From positions 1 through 64,000 of the forward strand of contig NZ_CP045122.1 in assembly GCF_011492965.1 (NCBI RefSeq): a DNA stretch of 64,000 bases. Reading direction: 5' to 3'. Position numbers and translations under genes: made by a program. Below, piece by piece: positions 1-9,934 of the stretch. The notes below the pieces were generated by a model. It saw only the letters and a list, made by a program, of their open reading frames with translations, searched no databases and had not been told where the DNA came from. Source of the DNA: Rubrobacter marinus. Lineage in GTDB: Bacteria; Actinomycetota; Rubrobacteria; Rubrobacterales; Rubrobacteraceae. The first letter of the stretch is position 1; the number at the start of each line of letters is the position of its first letter.

Positions 1-491
1 ACGTACGCGCCGCCAGGGCTCTCGTAGAACGTCCAAGGGAAGATGGTCCGGTTCAGGACCGTCGAGTACTCCTGCTGCTTGTCGCCCTTGTAGCCGTAGG
101 CCGCGAGGACGAAGTTGGTGGCGGCCATCTCCACGCGGCCTCTCTCCGTCTCCGAGAGGTCGCCGGGCTCTGCGCCGGTCCCCAAAGGGTCGTAGCCGCC
201 GGGCTCGTGCGTCGCGCCCTCGGGCGGGGTGGTCGCCTCGTTTTCGTTCTCCCCGGACGGGCGCGAGACGGGCTCGGCCTCGACCGCGGGTTTCTCGGGC
301 GCCGCCGGCGCAGCGTCCGTCGTGGCCCCGTGGGGGGACGCCCCGTCCTGGGCCGCCGTCTCGCCGCCACCGCCGGTCAGGGCGAACACGAGGATGATGC
401 CCACGAGCACGATGCCGCCGAAGAGGATCGCGAGACCCACCGCGCGCCGCTCCCCGGTCGGGCTCGGGCCGCCGAAGCCGTTCCGTGCCAC
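1..491 (-). CDS. Single-pass membrane protein of the conjugation operon, VirB8/TcpC-like, C-terminus beyond window
   Basis: The gene reads leftwards off the window edge, so only about 163 N-terminal residues are visible. It starts with GTG at 489-491, preceded by a G-rich ribosome binding stretch. Residues 1-17 are basic and cytoplasmic. Residues 18-38 form one membrane segment (AVGLAILFGGIVLVGIILVF). A Glu/Pro/Ala-rich linker follows to about residue 105, and then a globular part begins with LSETERGRVEMAATNFVLAAY. A short cytoplasmic tail, one membrane segment and an extracellular domain is the layout of VirB8/TcpC-type channel proteins, and the gene is last in sight in a conjugation operon. 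The family call is inference because most of the domain lies outside the window. Confidence 0.55.
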   Translation of the reverse strand, partial: MARNGFGGPSPTGERRAVGLAILFGGIVLVGIILVFALTGGGGETAAQDGASPHGATTDAAPAAPEKPAVEAEPVSRPSGENENEATTPPEGATHEPGGYDPLGTGAEPGDLSETERGRVEMAATNFVLAAYGYKGDKQQEYSTVLNRTIFPWTFYESPGGAY

Positions 492-630
492 CCTCTACCC
501 CCCAACGCTCTCTGCGGCGCCGGCGTACCCACCGGCGCCGAGGATTCTGGTGGTCATCTCGTGGCCCTCCTCCTTTTGGCCTTCTTTCGTCCGGGCGGGG
601 GCGGCCGAGGCCGCCCCTTCGGGTTCTTGC

Positions 631-3190
631 TCACACGAGCCTCCTGGCCCCGTTAAAGTTGGGGACGTCGAAGATCGGCCCGATCACCACCTCGCCGCAG
701 GGCAGACAGGCGTGGATCATCTCCGTGGAGTTGATCGCGATGCCAACGTGGCCCCCCGTGCCGTCACCGGGATCGGCGTAGACGACGGCGTCGCCGGCCT
801 GGATGGAGCCTTCGTCCACCGCCTCGCCGTAGTCGTGCAGCGCTTGCGGCCAGTCGGGCAGCTCGTAGCCGCCGACCGCCCGGTACACCGTCGTGGTCAG
901 ACAGGTGCAGTCCATGGATTCACCCGGCACGCAAACCTCCGGGCCGCCGAGGACGTACGGGACTCCCATGTACTTCTCGGCCTCGGCGACCACGGCGTCG
1001 CCGTCTCCGCCGCCGGAAGAACCGCCGCCGTACTGGTCGCCCTCGTTGCCGCCCCCGCCGCCGGGGGAGCCGAGGGAGCCGCCGTCGGGGGACTCGCCGT
1101 CCGCCGGCGGGCAGGCGCCGGGGGCCGCGGGACCGCCGGTCGCCTCGCCGCCGTTGTCGGCGAGCCACTGGAGGAGCGGGTAGGGGTTCATCGCCCCCGA
1201 GGCCGCCTCCGCCCGGTTCCCGGTGTCGTCGTACCAGCCGAGGTGCAGGTGCTGGCCGCGGCCGTCGGGGAGAAGCGTCCCCGGAGGGCCCTCGCCGGTC
1301 GAGCCGACGTTGCCTACCGTGTCGCCCGCCGCGACGGTGTCGCCGGGCCCGAGCGGCGAAGGGTCTTGCATGTGGGCGTAGTAGAGCTGGTCGCCGGCTC
1401 TGACCGGCCCCACGTCCTGGGTGGCCTGTATGAGGACGGTGTTCCCGCCGAGCTCGTCCCAGCCGCTCTTGACGACCTTACCGGCGGTGACGGAGCTTAT
1501 CGGGGTGCCGTCGGGCGCGAAGATGTCGGTGCCCTCGTGGCCGCCCTGGCTGCGTGCGGCCCCCCAGTCGTTCTGGTAGTCGTCGTGGTAATCGCTCGGC
1601 AACGGGAAGACGGCCTTGCCGCCGGAGTCGGCGTTCCCGTTGGGGGATTGGTCGCCGCCGCCGTCGTTGTCGCCGTCCGCCCGCTTGCCGCCGTTGCCGC
1701 CGCCGTCGCGGTCGGCCTCTTCGCCGCCGCCGTCGCCGCCGAAGATGTTGAAGGGGAACTCGTCGCTGGCCAGGATCTCGTCCGGGTCCGCGCCGCCCGA
1801 GGTTCCGGGGTCGCCCCCGGAGGACTGGCTCTCGCGGTTGGAGTCCGTCTCGGTCTGGCGGTTGCCGCCGTCCGGGCCGCTCCCCGGGGGGTCTGCCCCT
1901 CGTAATCGTCGCCGAAGAGGCTCTGGAAGTAGTCCTCAGACCCGGTGCCGGGCGCGGGAGTCGGCTGGTCTTCGTCGCCCCCGCCGCCTCCGCCGCCTCC
2001 GGAACCGCCGGGGAGGGCTCGTCGGAGTACTGGTCTTCGGGGGAGGGTTCGTCCCCGCCGCCCGAGCCTTCCTGCGGCGTCCCGCCGCCCCACCTGTCGT
2101 TGTACACGGACCAGTCGTGGTCGGTCGGGTCCTCGACGTTTGCCGAAGACGAGGCGGCTATCGAGGAAGCCATGACGCTCGGTCCGGCGTCGTAGTGCTC
2201 GAACGAGAAGACGTGCCCGAGCTCGTGGGTGGCGGCGGCGTTCTGGGCGTTCTCGGTGGCGCCGGCCATGATGGGGTCGTCGAAGATGACCTCGCCCTCG
2301 CCGCCGTCGCCGCCGCTTATGGAGGTGTGCCCCATCGAGCTGCCGGGCAGGTCGCCGTCGCCCACGTACAGGTCGGTTTCGCCGCCTCCCGGGGACGGCG
2401 CTACGTTCACCGCCCCGCCGGCGTTCCAGTCGCTGACGGCTTGCGACCACGCCGAGCCGTAGGCGGTGTTGGCCTCGTAGTGGATGTTGTTGTTTTCGTC
2501 GACGGCGTTGGAGCCGTTCATCTGCCCGTGGGCGACGGGGATCTGCATCCCGAGCGTTGTCACGTCGCGCACGACTGCCACGGCGTTTACCAGGGCGAGG
2601 GTCTCGGAAGAGTCGGCCGCGCGGTACTCCTCGGCTATCCCGAGTACCTCTTGGACGTAGGCGTCGGAGTGGTTGTAGGCGAAGAGCGCCTGCGTGTAGT
2701 CGTCGGGGGCGCCGTTCATCCTGAGGTACGTGGCCGCGGTGGGGATCGCGTCCTCGGGGTCCATTATGTCGGCGGTGCCGTCCCCGTTGGCGTCGCGGCC
2801 GACGCTTGCCCAGGTGTCCGGCATAAACTGCATCGGCCCCTGCGCCCCCGCGCTCGAGGTGCCCATGTTCGAGCCGTGGCCCGTCTCGACCTTGCCGACG
2901 GCGGCGAGGACGGCCCAGTCTATCCCCTCCTCGGAGGCCGCCGAACGGTAGAGCTTGAGGTAGTCGCCCGGGATGTCCGAAACGGCCTTGCCGCTCGGCT
3001 CCTGAGAGACGTAGGGCTGAGACCCTCCCCCCGTGTCGCAGGAGTTGGCCGCCGCCGAGCCGACGCCGCCGAAGATCGCGGCCGTCGTCATCACGAGCCC
3101 GCTGACCGCTGCCAAACCGACGGCGGCTACACCCTTGAAGATCGCCGAGTTGCCCGCCCCTCCCGCTGCTCCTGCCGCGCCTAATGCCAA
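631..3190 (-). CDS. Four-domain cell-wall hydrolase: lytic transglycosylase, matrixin-like metalloprotease, M23 peptidase, NlpC/P60 (two frameshifts)
   Basis: Start is TTG at 3188-3190 behind a near-perfect AGGAGGTGAG site. After an N-terminal membrane segment (about residues 18-45) comes an SLT lytic transglycosylase domain (VGKVETGHG with the catalytic Glu; AQGPMQFMPDTWASVG). Next is a zincin with HELGHVFSFEH and a downstream Met-turn (SVMAS), as in matrixins. After a Gly/Pro/Asp-rich linker comes an M23 (LytM) domain (HEGTDIFAP, GQHLHLGW), and finally NlpC/P60 (YVLGG, MDCTC with catalytic Cys, GGHVGIAI with His). Reading frame changes near 2010 and near 1888, the latter in a C6/G4 run. The three segments join into one protein of about 850 residues. 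VirB1/Orf14-type conjugation hydrolases often pair SLT with NlpC/P60; the added protease and M23 domains are unusual. It would cut peptidoglycan to pass the channel. Whether it works as one chain depends on whether the frameshifts are real. Confidence 0.8.
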
Positions 3191-3235
3191 GAGCTGCTCA
3201 CCTCCTCTCCACCGTTTGTTTCATGGCCTTGTGGG

Positions 3236-5377
3236 CTATCCGCTCTGGCCTTCCGAGGGCGCGGCACCCCCGTCGTCGGTCCTCTCCGACGCGGGGTAGC
3301 GGTGCCGGAGCAAGAGGAGTCCCAGGACTCCGAACGTCGCGATCGAAAAGCCGGCCATCGCGGCCTTAGGGATAAAACCGGGGCCCGAAGCAGGCTCACC
3401 GCCCGTATCGGGGAGGACCGCCACAGCGCCCTTCTGCGTCTGGCGGGTGGGCAGGGATGCCGGCTGAGCCGTGGCGGTCGACTGGGGCGTCCGGAGGGCG
3501 GCCGGCTGGAGTTGGGCGGATTCCTCGTCCGCCACGGGGGCGGCTTCCGGCGGGGCAGGCTCGCCCTCCGGTTCGGGCGCCGGCTCCTCTTGCGGCGCCG
3601 CCGGGAGCTCGAAGCCGGCCTCGGGCTGGGGCTCCGCCGCGTCCTCGGGGGCCGCAGCCGGGGTAGCCTCGGGCGCTGCCTCCGGGATGCCGAGGTTTTC
3701 GTCCGGCGCGGGGGCCGTCGTCTCCTCAGGCGTCTCGCCTTCCGGGTCGGGCGGGGCAATCTCCTCGGCGGGCGGGGCGGGCTCCTCGGCGGGGGCGGAT
3801 AGCCCGGCGCAGTCGTACGCGGTCACCTCGTAGTTGCGGTTATCCGAGTAGACGTTGACCGTGTAGGTGCCAGGGCCCACCTCTATGGGGGTCTGCTCCG
3901 GCTCCTCGCTCTTGGCCCTTACGGTCTCGACGGTCGTGCCCCCCTCGGTCTCGACGATGTCCATCACGAGGGTCCCCTCCTCGTCGGCGGGGTCCGCCGG
4001 GGTGGCGTGGTAAGAGAGGACAAAGGATTGGCCGGTAATCTCGAAGGCCGCGCTGTACTGGTTGCCGGGACCGCCCGTGGAGGTCTCGACGGGCGCGACG
4101 CCGGAGCAGACGTCCTCTGCAGGGGCCACGGCCTTGGGCTGCGGGGCGGGCTCCTCCGGGGCTGCCTCGGGAGCCGTCTCACCCATCGCGGGGTCCTCGG
4201 GGGCGGTCTCCTCCAGGGTGGTCTTCTCCTCGGGGAGATCGGTCGTCTCGGGCGCCGCCTCCGGCTCGGCCGCCGGCGTCAGCGTCGGGTCTGCCTCCTC
4301 GGGCTGCTCGTCCTCGGGGGCGTACTGGTCTGTGGACTCGGGAGACCGCTCCTCCGCCTCGGGCTCCACGGCCGGCTCCTCGGGGGCGGGGGTCCCGGGT
4401 GCGGGCTCCTCCTCCTGGGGCTCTTCGGGCTGCTCGGCGGGATCGGTCGCCTCGGGAGCCGCAGGGTCCGGCTCGGTGGCGGTCGGCGTGGGCTCGGCTT
4501 CCTGCGGGGTCGCTTCGTTCGACTCCCGCATCTGTCGGCACTCCTCCTCGGTGGGCTCGTCGGACGTGCCGGAGGTCGTCCCTCCCGGGGGGGTGGCCCC
4601 TTCCTCCGGAAGCGCGGTCTCCTCCAGGGTCGTCTTCTCTTCGGGGGCGGCCTTCTCCTCGGGGACGGTCGCGCCGGTCGTCCCTGCGGGCTCCTCCTCC
4701 GCGGTGAGCCCGTTATCCGGCGAGCTCTCGGCGGAGGCCTGCGCCTCCTCGGGCGCGGTCTCCTCCAAGGTTGTCCTCTCCTCGGGGAGCGCGGTCTCCT
4801 CCTGGGGCAGAGTCTCCTCCTCGGGGGCGGCCTCTTCCTCCGGAGGAGTCGTCCCCCGGTGGTGCCTCCGACCGGGTAGAGCACGTCGCACTGCTCCATC
4901 ATCGGATCGCTCAAAGGGTTTTCGGCGGCGTCGGGGTGGGCTCCTCGGGTACTGATACTGCCCGGCGTCGGGGCTCGTCGACCCGTACTGGTCCGGGGCT
5001 GGCGGTTCGGCGCTCGGGTCCGCCGCAGGCGGCCCGGCGGGCGGATCTTTGTCCCCGGAGCCGCAATCGCCGATCTTTATGGGCCCGACCTTTTTGCAGT
5101 CCTCGGTGACCAGGATGCCGGGCATCTGGACCGTGTCCTCGTCGCCCTCCGGCTCCGGCTCGCCCGCGGCTCCGCTCTCGGGTGGCGCGGGAGCGGCGGG
5201 ATCGGGCGCGGTGGTCTCCGTCTGGGCCAACGCGGCTCCGGGGACGAGCGCCAGGGTCAAAAGCGCCAGGACCGCCGCGGCGATCAACGCCGCGAACGGG
5301 GATCTCCGCCTGCGATCGGCTTCCGCGCAAAGACCGGCGGCCGTGGTGGCGGCGTTCTTAGTGGGGTGGTGCAGCAT
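3236..5377 (-). CDS. LPxTG (LPDTGG) sortase-anchored surface protein, acidic Glu/Pro-rich
   Basis: The start at 5375-5377 (MLHHPTKN) is chosen because GGGAGGA sits just upstream and a clear signal peptide follows (RRRR, then hydrophobic AALIAAAVLALLTLALVPG, cleavage near ALAQ). An upstream in-frame start lacks this logic. The mature part is very rich in Glu, Pro, Thr and Ala with repeats around TTLEETAPEE and LPEE. A compact beta-rich stretch is visible at about 4140-3800 (NQYSAAFEITGQSFVLSYHA to VTAYDC, with Cys at both ends). The C-terminus has LPDTGG, a hydrophobic helix and an Arg-containing tail, a cell-wall sorting signal. Reading frame is disturbed at about 4960-4855, where the natural segment appears to include SDPMMEQCDVLYPVGG. 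It sits inside the conjugation operon, so a mating-pair adhesin is a reasonable inference. Any of the four sortases in this window could anchor it. Confidence 0.75.
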   Translation of the reverse strand: MLHHPTKNAATTAAGLCAEADRRRRSPFAALIAAAVLALLTLALVPGAALAQTETTAPDPAAPAPPESGAAGEPEPEGDEDTVQMPGILVTEDCKKVGPIKIGDCGSGDKDPPAGPPAADPSAEPPAPDQYGSTSPDAGQYQYPRSPPRRRRKPFERSDDGAVRRALPGRRHHRGTTPPEEEAAPEEETLPQEETALPEERTTLEETAPEEAQASAESSPDNGLTAEEEPAGTTGATVPEEKAAPEEKTTLEETALPEEGATPPGGTTSGTSDEPTEEECRQMRESNEATPQEAEPTPTATEPDPAAPEATDPAEQPEEPQEEEPAPGTPAPEEPAVEPEAEERSPESTDQYAPEDEQPEEADPTLTPAAEPEAAPETTDLPEEKTTLEETAPEDPAMGETAPEAAPEEPAPQPKAVAPAEDVCSGVAPVETSTGGPGNQYSAAFEITGQSFVLSYHATPADPADEEGTLVMDIVETEGGTTVETVRAKSEEPEQTPIEVGPGTYTVNVYSDNRNYEVTAYDCAGLSAPAEEPAPPAEEIAPPDPEGETPEETTAPAPDENLGIPEAAPEATPAAAPEDAAEPQPEAGFELPAAPQEEPAPEPEGEPAPPEAAPVADEESAQLQPAALRTPQSTATAQPASLPTRQTQKGAVAVLPDTGGEPASGPGFIPKAAMAGFSIATFGVLGLLLLRHRYPASERTDDGGAAPSEGQSG

Positions 5378-5715
5378 CTCTTCGGTCCTCCCTTGGGCCC
5401 GGGGCGGCGCATCCGCCCGCGGACCCCGTACGGTCCCCGGCCGTCCGACCGGGGTGGTTTGCTGTCGAGTCTTGGTCTCCTGGCGGGGCGTCCCCGCGCC
5501 GGCGGGCGAAGGGCGTCGGTCCGATGAGGGGATAGGTTGGACGGACGCTGCTTCACGGCTCGGCGCCGACTTCTTGGGCCACAGATCTGCCGAAAACAAT
5601 TCCTGTCTCTCCTTTCCGTGCTTCGCGAATAAACCCTTGTCCGTGGTGGCGCCTCTAGCCTCTCCGGCGGGGCGGGGACGCCGTCATCGTCGGCGTCCGT
5701 TCGTCTCTCCTGCCT

Positions 5716-8700
5716 CTAGGCATCACCCCCCTTCAGGACGCCGGTGCCGCCTCCGCCCCCGCCGCCACCGGTATCGACCTGCGGCGTTTGGGTTTGCTGG
5801 ACGCTGTTCTCCACGGGGCCGGTGTGACCGGTGCCGCCGGAGGGCTCAGCCGCGGGGGCTGTGTCGTAAGTGATCGGCGCCGGGCTCTGCGCCGGGGCAG
5901 GTTCTTCTGCTACCGGCGCGGGCTCGACGACCTGAGGGGCGTCGTATACGGGGGTGGCTTGCTCCGCGACCTGGGGCTCCTCGTAGACGCCGCCGGTGGG
6001 GTCGGCCGGAGCGGAGTCGAAGCCGGTGCCTCCCATGAAGCCCCCGGTGTCCGGGGCCGGAACGAAGCCCGAGCCGCCCACGAAACCCGAGTTGTCCTGC
6101 GGGGCCGGCGCGGAGGGAGCGGGGGCCTCTTCGTACACGGGTGCCGTCGCCGCGGGATCTTCGTAGACCACGTCGCCCTGGTCGGAGACGCCCGACGGCA
6201 CGAGGGCGTCTCCGCCGGAGACCGGGGCCTCGTCGTAGGCCGGCGCCTCGTATTGGGCGGTCCCCGCGGCGGGCGCGTCCGAGACCGGAGCCCCTTCGGT
6301 GATTGCTCCCCCCGCGAGGGAGGCGTCACCGCCGGAAACGTCCGACGGGAGCACCCCGCCGCCGAGGTCGCCTCCCGCGGACCACGCGTCGGGGCTCTCT
6401 CCGTAACCCGGAGCCTCGTACTGCTGGGCAGTGCCGGCGGGAAGATTTGCACCGAGGCCCGGCTCGCCGACCGGGGCCTCCGCGCCGGAAGCGTCGGCGA
6501 CCGACGCACCCGTGTCCGGGTAAGTCGGGGCCGAGAAATCCTCGGTCGGGGCCGCGACGGGAGCCGTAGCGCCCGGGAGCACGCCGTCGTCTGCGGGGTC
6601 GGGCGCGCCGTCGAAAGGATCCAGACCGGCGGCGAAGGGTTCGTCCGCAGCGATCTCGGGCTCCGCGGTCGCCTCGGGATCCGCCGCTTGGGCGTAGCCT
6701 ATTCCGTACTGGAAGGTCGACGCGGCAGCGGCCGGCACATCCTCGGCGGGCACGGCTTCGGAGGCGCCAAGGGCGGGGTCGAGGGCGGCCTGAGGCGCGG
6801 CGTACTGCGCGTCGCCCGCGCCCGTACCCTGCCCGACGTCCGCGGGCGCGGCGACGGGTGCTTGCACGCCGGCGGCGTTCGTCTCCGGCTGGCCCGCGGC
6901 GGTGCCTTCGATCGCTCCGGGCTCCGGGGCATCCGGCGCTGGGGGCGCGCTCGAGGCGTCGGCCGGAGAGTCGGCGGGCGCCGGCTCAACGGACGAGGGG
7001 GCTTCGGGCTGGGACGCGGGGATCGCCTGCTGGGGCTCGGGCGTCGGAGCGGCGCCGTTCTCGAGGGCGACGTCCACGGCTTCCTCGAAGGAGAACGGGC
7101 CCTCCTTTATGAGCTCGGGCTCCCCTTCCGGCCCCGCGAGGCGCTCGACGGTGCTGTGGCCGCCCGAGGAGGTCACCCTTATCAGCGGCTGGGCCGAGGG
7201 TGCGTCCCGACCGGCGCCGACGTCGTCGGATGCGGGCTCGAGCGGAGCGGGCTCCTCGGCGGCGCTGGGCGCCGCGTCCGTCTCGGGGCCGGCCTCCTGT
7301 GCGGACGCGAGGCGCACGGCCTCGACGTTCGCGCTCCCCTGCTCGATGGTGTCGCTCTGGTCGTCGTAGGTCTGAAAGCTCTGCTGGGTGTCGGACGAGG
7401 AACCGCTGCCGGAGGACTCGTTCCGTATCACCTGCGTTTCGCTGTGCGACTCGTTCTGCGCCACCTGGGTGCTGTTCGAGTCCTGCGCCCCGGGGGAGCC
7501 TTCGGAGCCTCCCGAGGGCTGCTGTGAGGCGCGATGGCGCCCACCGTCGTCGGTGCCGCCGCCCGTCGGGGAGGTAGCGTCCGGCCCGGAGGTTCCCGGA
7601 GCTGGCGTCGGTTCGGTGTTCGGCCGAGGAGCCGGCTCCTGACCCACGGTCGGCTCCGCCCCGTCGCCGGGCGCCTCCGATTCCGGCCGCGCAACGGGAG
7701 CGGCCGGGGGCTCTTGCTGCTCCCCCTGAGGCCCGGGCTCCTGCTGCTCGGTGGTGGCGGGATCCGGCTGGCCGGAGGCCTCCGGTTGAGCCGCGGGACC
7801 GGGCGCGGGCTCCGGTGAGGGTTGCCCCTGCGGCTGCGGCCGGGTGGGCTCCTCGGGCAGCGGTTGCTCGGGCGCGGACTCGGGCTGTGGGGCCGGCTGC
7901 GAAGAAGGCTGCGGCGCCTCAGAAGACGGCTCCGACTCCGGCGTTCCCGGTGCCTGACCGGCGTTGTCGTCCGGTGAGGGCTGGGAGCCGGGGGTCGGGC
8001 TCTCCTCGCCGGAGGGTTGGGGCTCCGGCGAAGGATGCCCGCCCTGCGGTTGCTCGTCGCCCGGTGCCTCCCGCCGGGGTGGTTGCTCCTCCTCCTGCTG
8101 GCCTCCCTCGGGGCCCTGGCCCCCTCCCTGAGGGGAGTCGAAGCCGCTCGTGCTCTCGGGCGGGGGCTGCTGGCCCGAATCTTCCGGGCGGGCGGCGGGC
8201 TCTTCCGAGCCCCCGGTGGTGCCGGGGGCCGGTTGCTCCGGCTGCTCCTGGGGCTGCCCTTCCTGCGGCTCGGCCTCATCGGGCCGCTCCGAACCCGTTT
8301 GTCCCTGCGGCTGCCCTTCCTGCGGCTGCCCTTCGGCTTGGGGCGACTCGAAGCCGCTCTCGTTGCCGGGTAGGGGTTGCTGGGTCCCGTCGTCCGGGGG
8401 ACGGCTTCCTGACCGGACGGCGCATCGGGAGCTTCCCCGGCGGGATCTCCCCACTGCCCGTTGCGCCAGGATCGTACTGTCCCTGGCCACCGCTGTCGTT
8501 GTCGCCACCGTCGCGACGGGCGTCGGGGGTCTCCTCCTGGCCGCCTATGAGGTCCTCCGGATCCGTCCTGGAGGGGTCGGGGGCGGAGTATTGGTCCTCG
8601 GGTGCCGTCCCTCCGTCGGACGGGGGCGCGTCGGGATAGTCCGCCTCCGGCTGCTGGTACTGCGGGTCGGCGGGGTACCCGCTCTGGCCCTGGGCGGGAG

Positions 8701-9934
8701 GTTGCTCCTCCGGCTCGCCGGACTCCTCGAGGGGAGGGGAGCTCGCCTGCTCGGGCGGCGCGGAGGCCGGTTGCGGAGTCTGGCCAGGCTCCTGGCCAGC
8801 CGGCGTTGCGGGCTGCGAGGGAGGAGGCTCCTGCCCCGCGACTTCCGGTGAGGGGTCGTCCTGCGGAACCTCTTGGGGCTCCTGGGGCGCGGGCGGCGCT
8901 TCCTCGGGCACGGTGTAACCCAGCATCCCCTCCTCGGGCGTCTCGGCGGGAGGGGCGTCGTCGAGAGCTGGCTGAGCGCCCTCTTCTGGCGCCGTCTCCT
9001 GCGGCTGCGGCTGGCCGGTTTTCGTCTCCGACGGCGTCGCCGGGGACTCGGCCGGCGGCGCGGAGGCGTAGAGGCCGCCGTCGTCGGCGTCCGGGTCCGG
9101 AGCGGCGGGCGGCTGCTCCGGGGCTTCCGTCTCGGCAGGCGGCGATGCGGGCTCGGGCTCCGCCGCGGGCTCCGCTCCCGGAAGCCCGAGGTTGCCGAGG
9201 CCCGCCGGCTCGTCGGGGCTTTCTTCCGTGGGCTGGGGCTGTAGGGCCTGCGGCGATGGCTTCTGGGAGACGCCCGTTTGGGGCTCCTCCTGCGCATGAG
9301 CAGGTCCGGTCGGCGGCGTCGGTGCGGCGGAGGGCGAGGCCGAGGAAAATTGGGGCTCCGTCTGCGCGATCTCCCCGTCCGGGGCGGCGGGAGCTGCCGG
9401 TTCCTCTTGTCCCTCGGAGGGTCGGTCCTTCGGCGCCAGCTTCGAGGCCTCCGGTGCGCCCTGGGCCGGGAACTCCTTCCCGGACGCCTTCTCCCCGTAG
9501 GCGAGGGCGAGCTCCCGGCCCTCGGTACCGGCCTGTGCGATCTCCTCCTGGTTCACGACGGCCATCCCCGCGTCGTCGTCCAGAAGCCGACCGAAGATCT
9601 CGCGGTTACGCTCCCTGGTAGCATCCTCGCTCGCCGGGTCCCGGGAGACCAGCGTCTCCGCGCTCCCCGCGAGGGCTTCTCGGTCCAAGGCCACCTTGCC
9701 GGCATCGGTCAACTGCTCGTCGGTGAGCTCGGGGACCGCGACGCGCAGGCGCGTCGCCTGATACTGAGCGATCGCCGGCTGCGCGACGACGGCGGGGGCC
9801 AGTACGGCGACCGCCAGCACAGCAAGCGCCCGTCGCGCCTGCGCGGAGCCCGCGGCCCACTGGCCGCACAGGACCCTGTTACGGGTCAAGACGTGGCGGA
9901 ACCTGATCAGCCGCTTCTTCTTTCCTTTAGACAC
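5716..9934 (-). CDS. Very long exported Pro/Gln/Glu-rich low-complexity protein (about 1400 residues, one frameshift)
   Basis: Start is GTG at 9932-9934 with AAAGGA upstream; it overlaps the stop of the preceding gene by 8 bases. Residues 1-30 are basic. Residues about 35-58 are a signal peptide or membrane anchor (ALAVLAVAVLAPAVVAQPAIAQ). A short folded-looking part follows to about residue 150 (LTDEQLTDAGKVALDREALAG). The rest is almost pure low complexity: PEE, QPQ, EGQPQ and APAP tracts, then near the end repeats such as GFVGGSGFVPAPDTGGFMGG, closing with a Gly8 tract. The two halves lie in different frames that join near 8400-8440, so I treat them as one gene. There is no LPxTG signal. 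Its place between conjugation membrane proteins suggests an extended, wall-spanning component, but I do not recognise a family. Confidence 0.7.
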
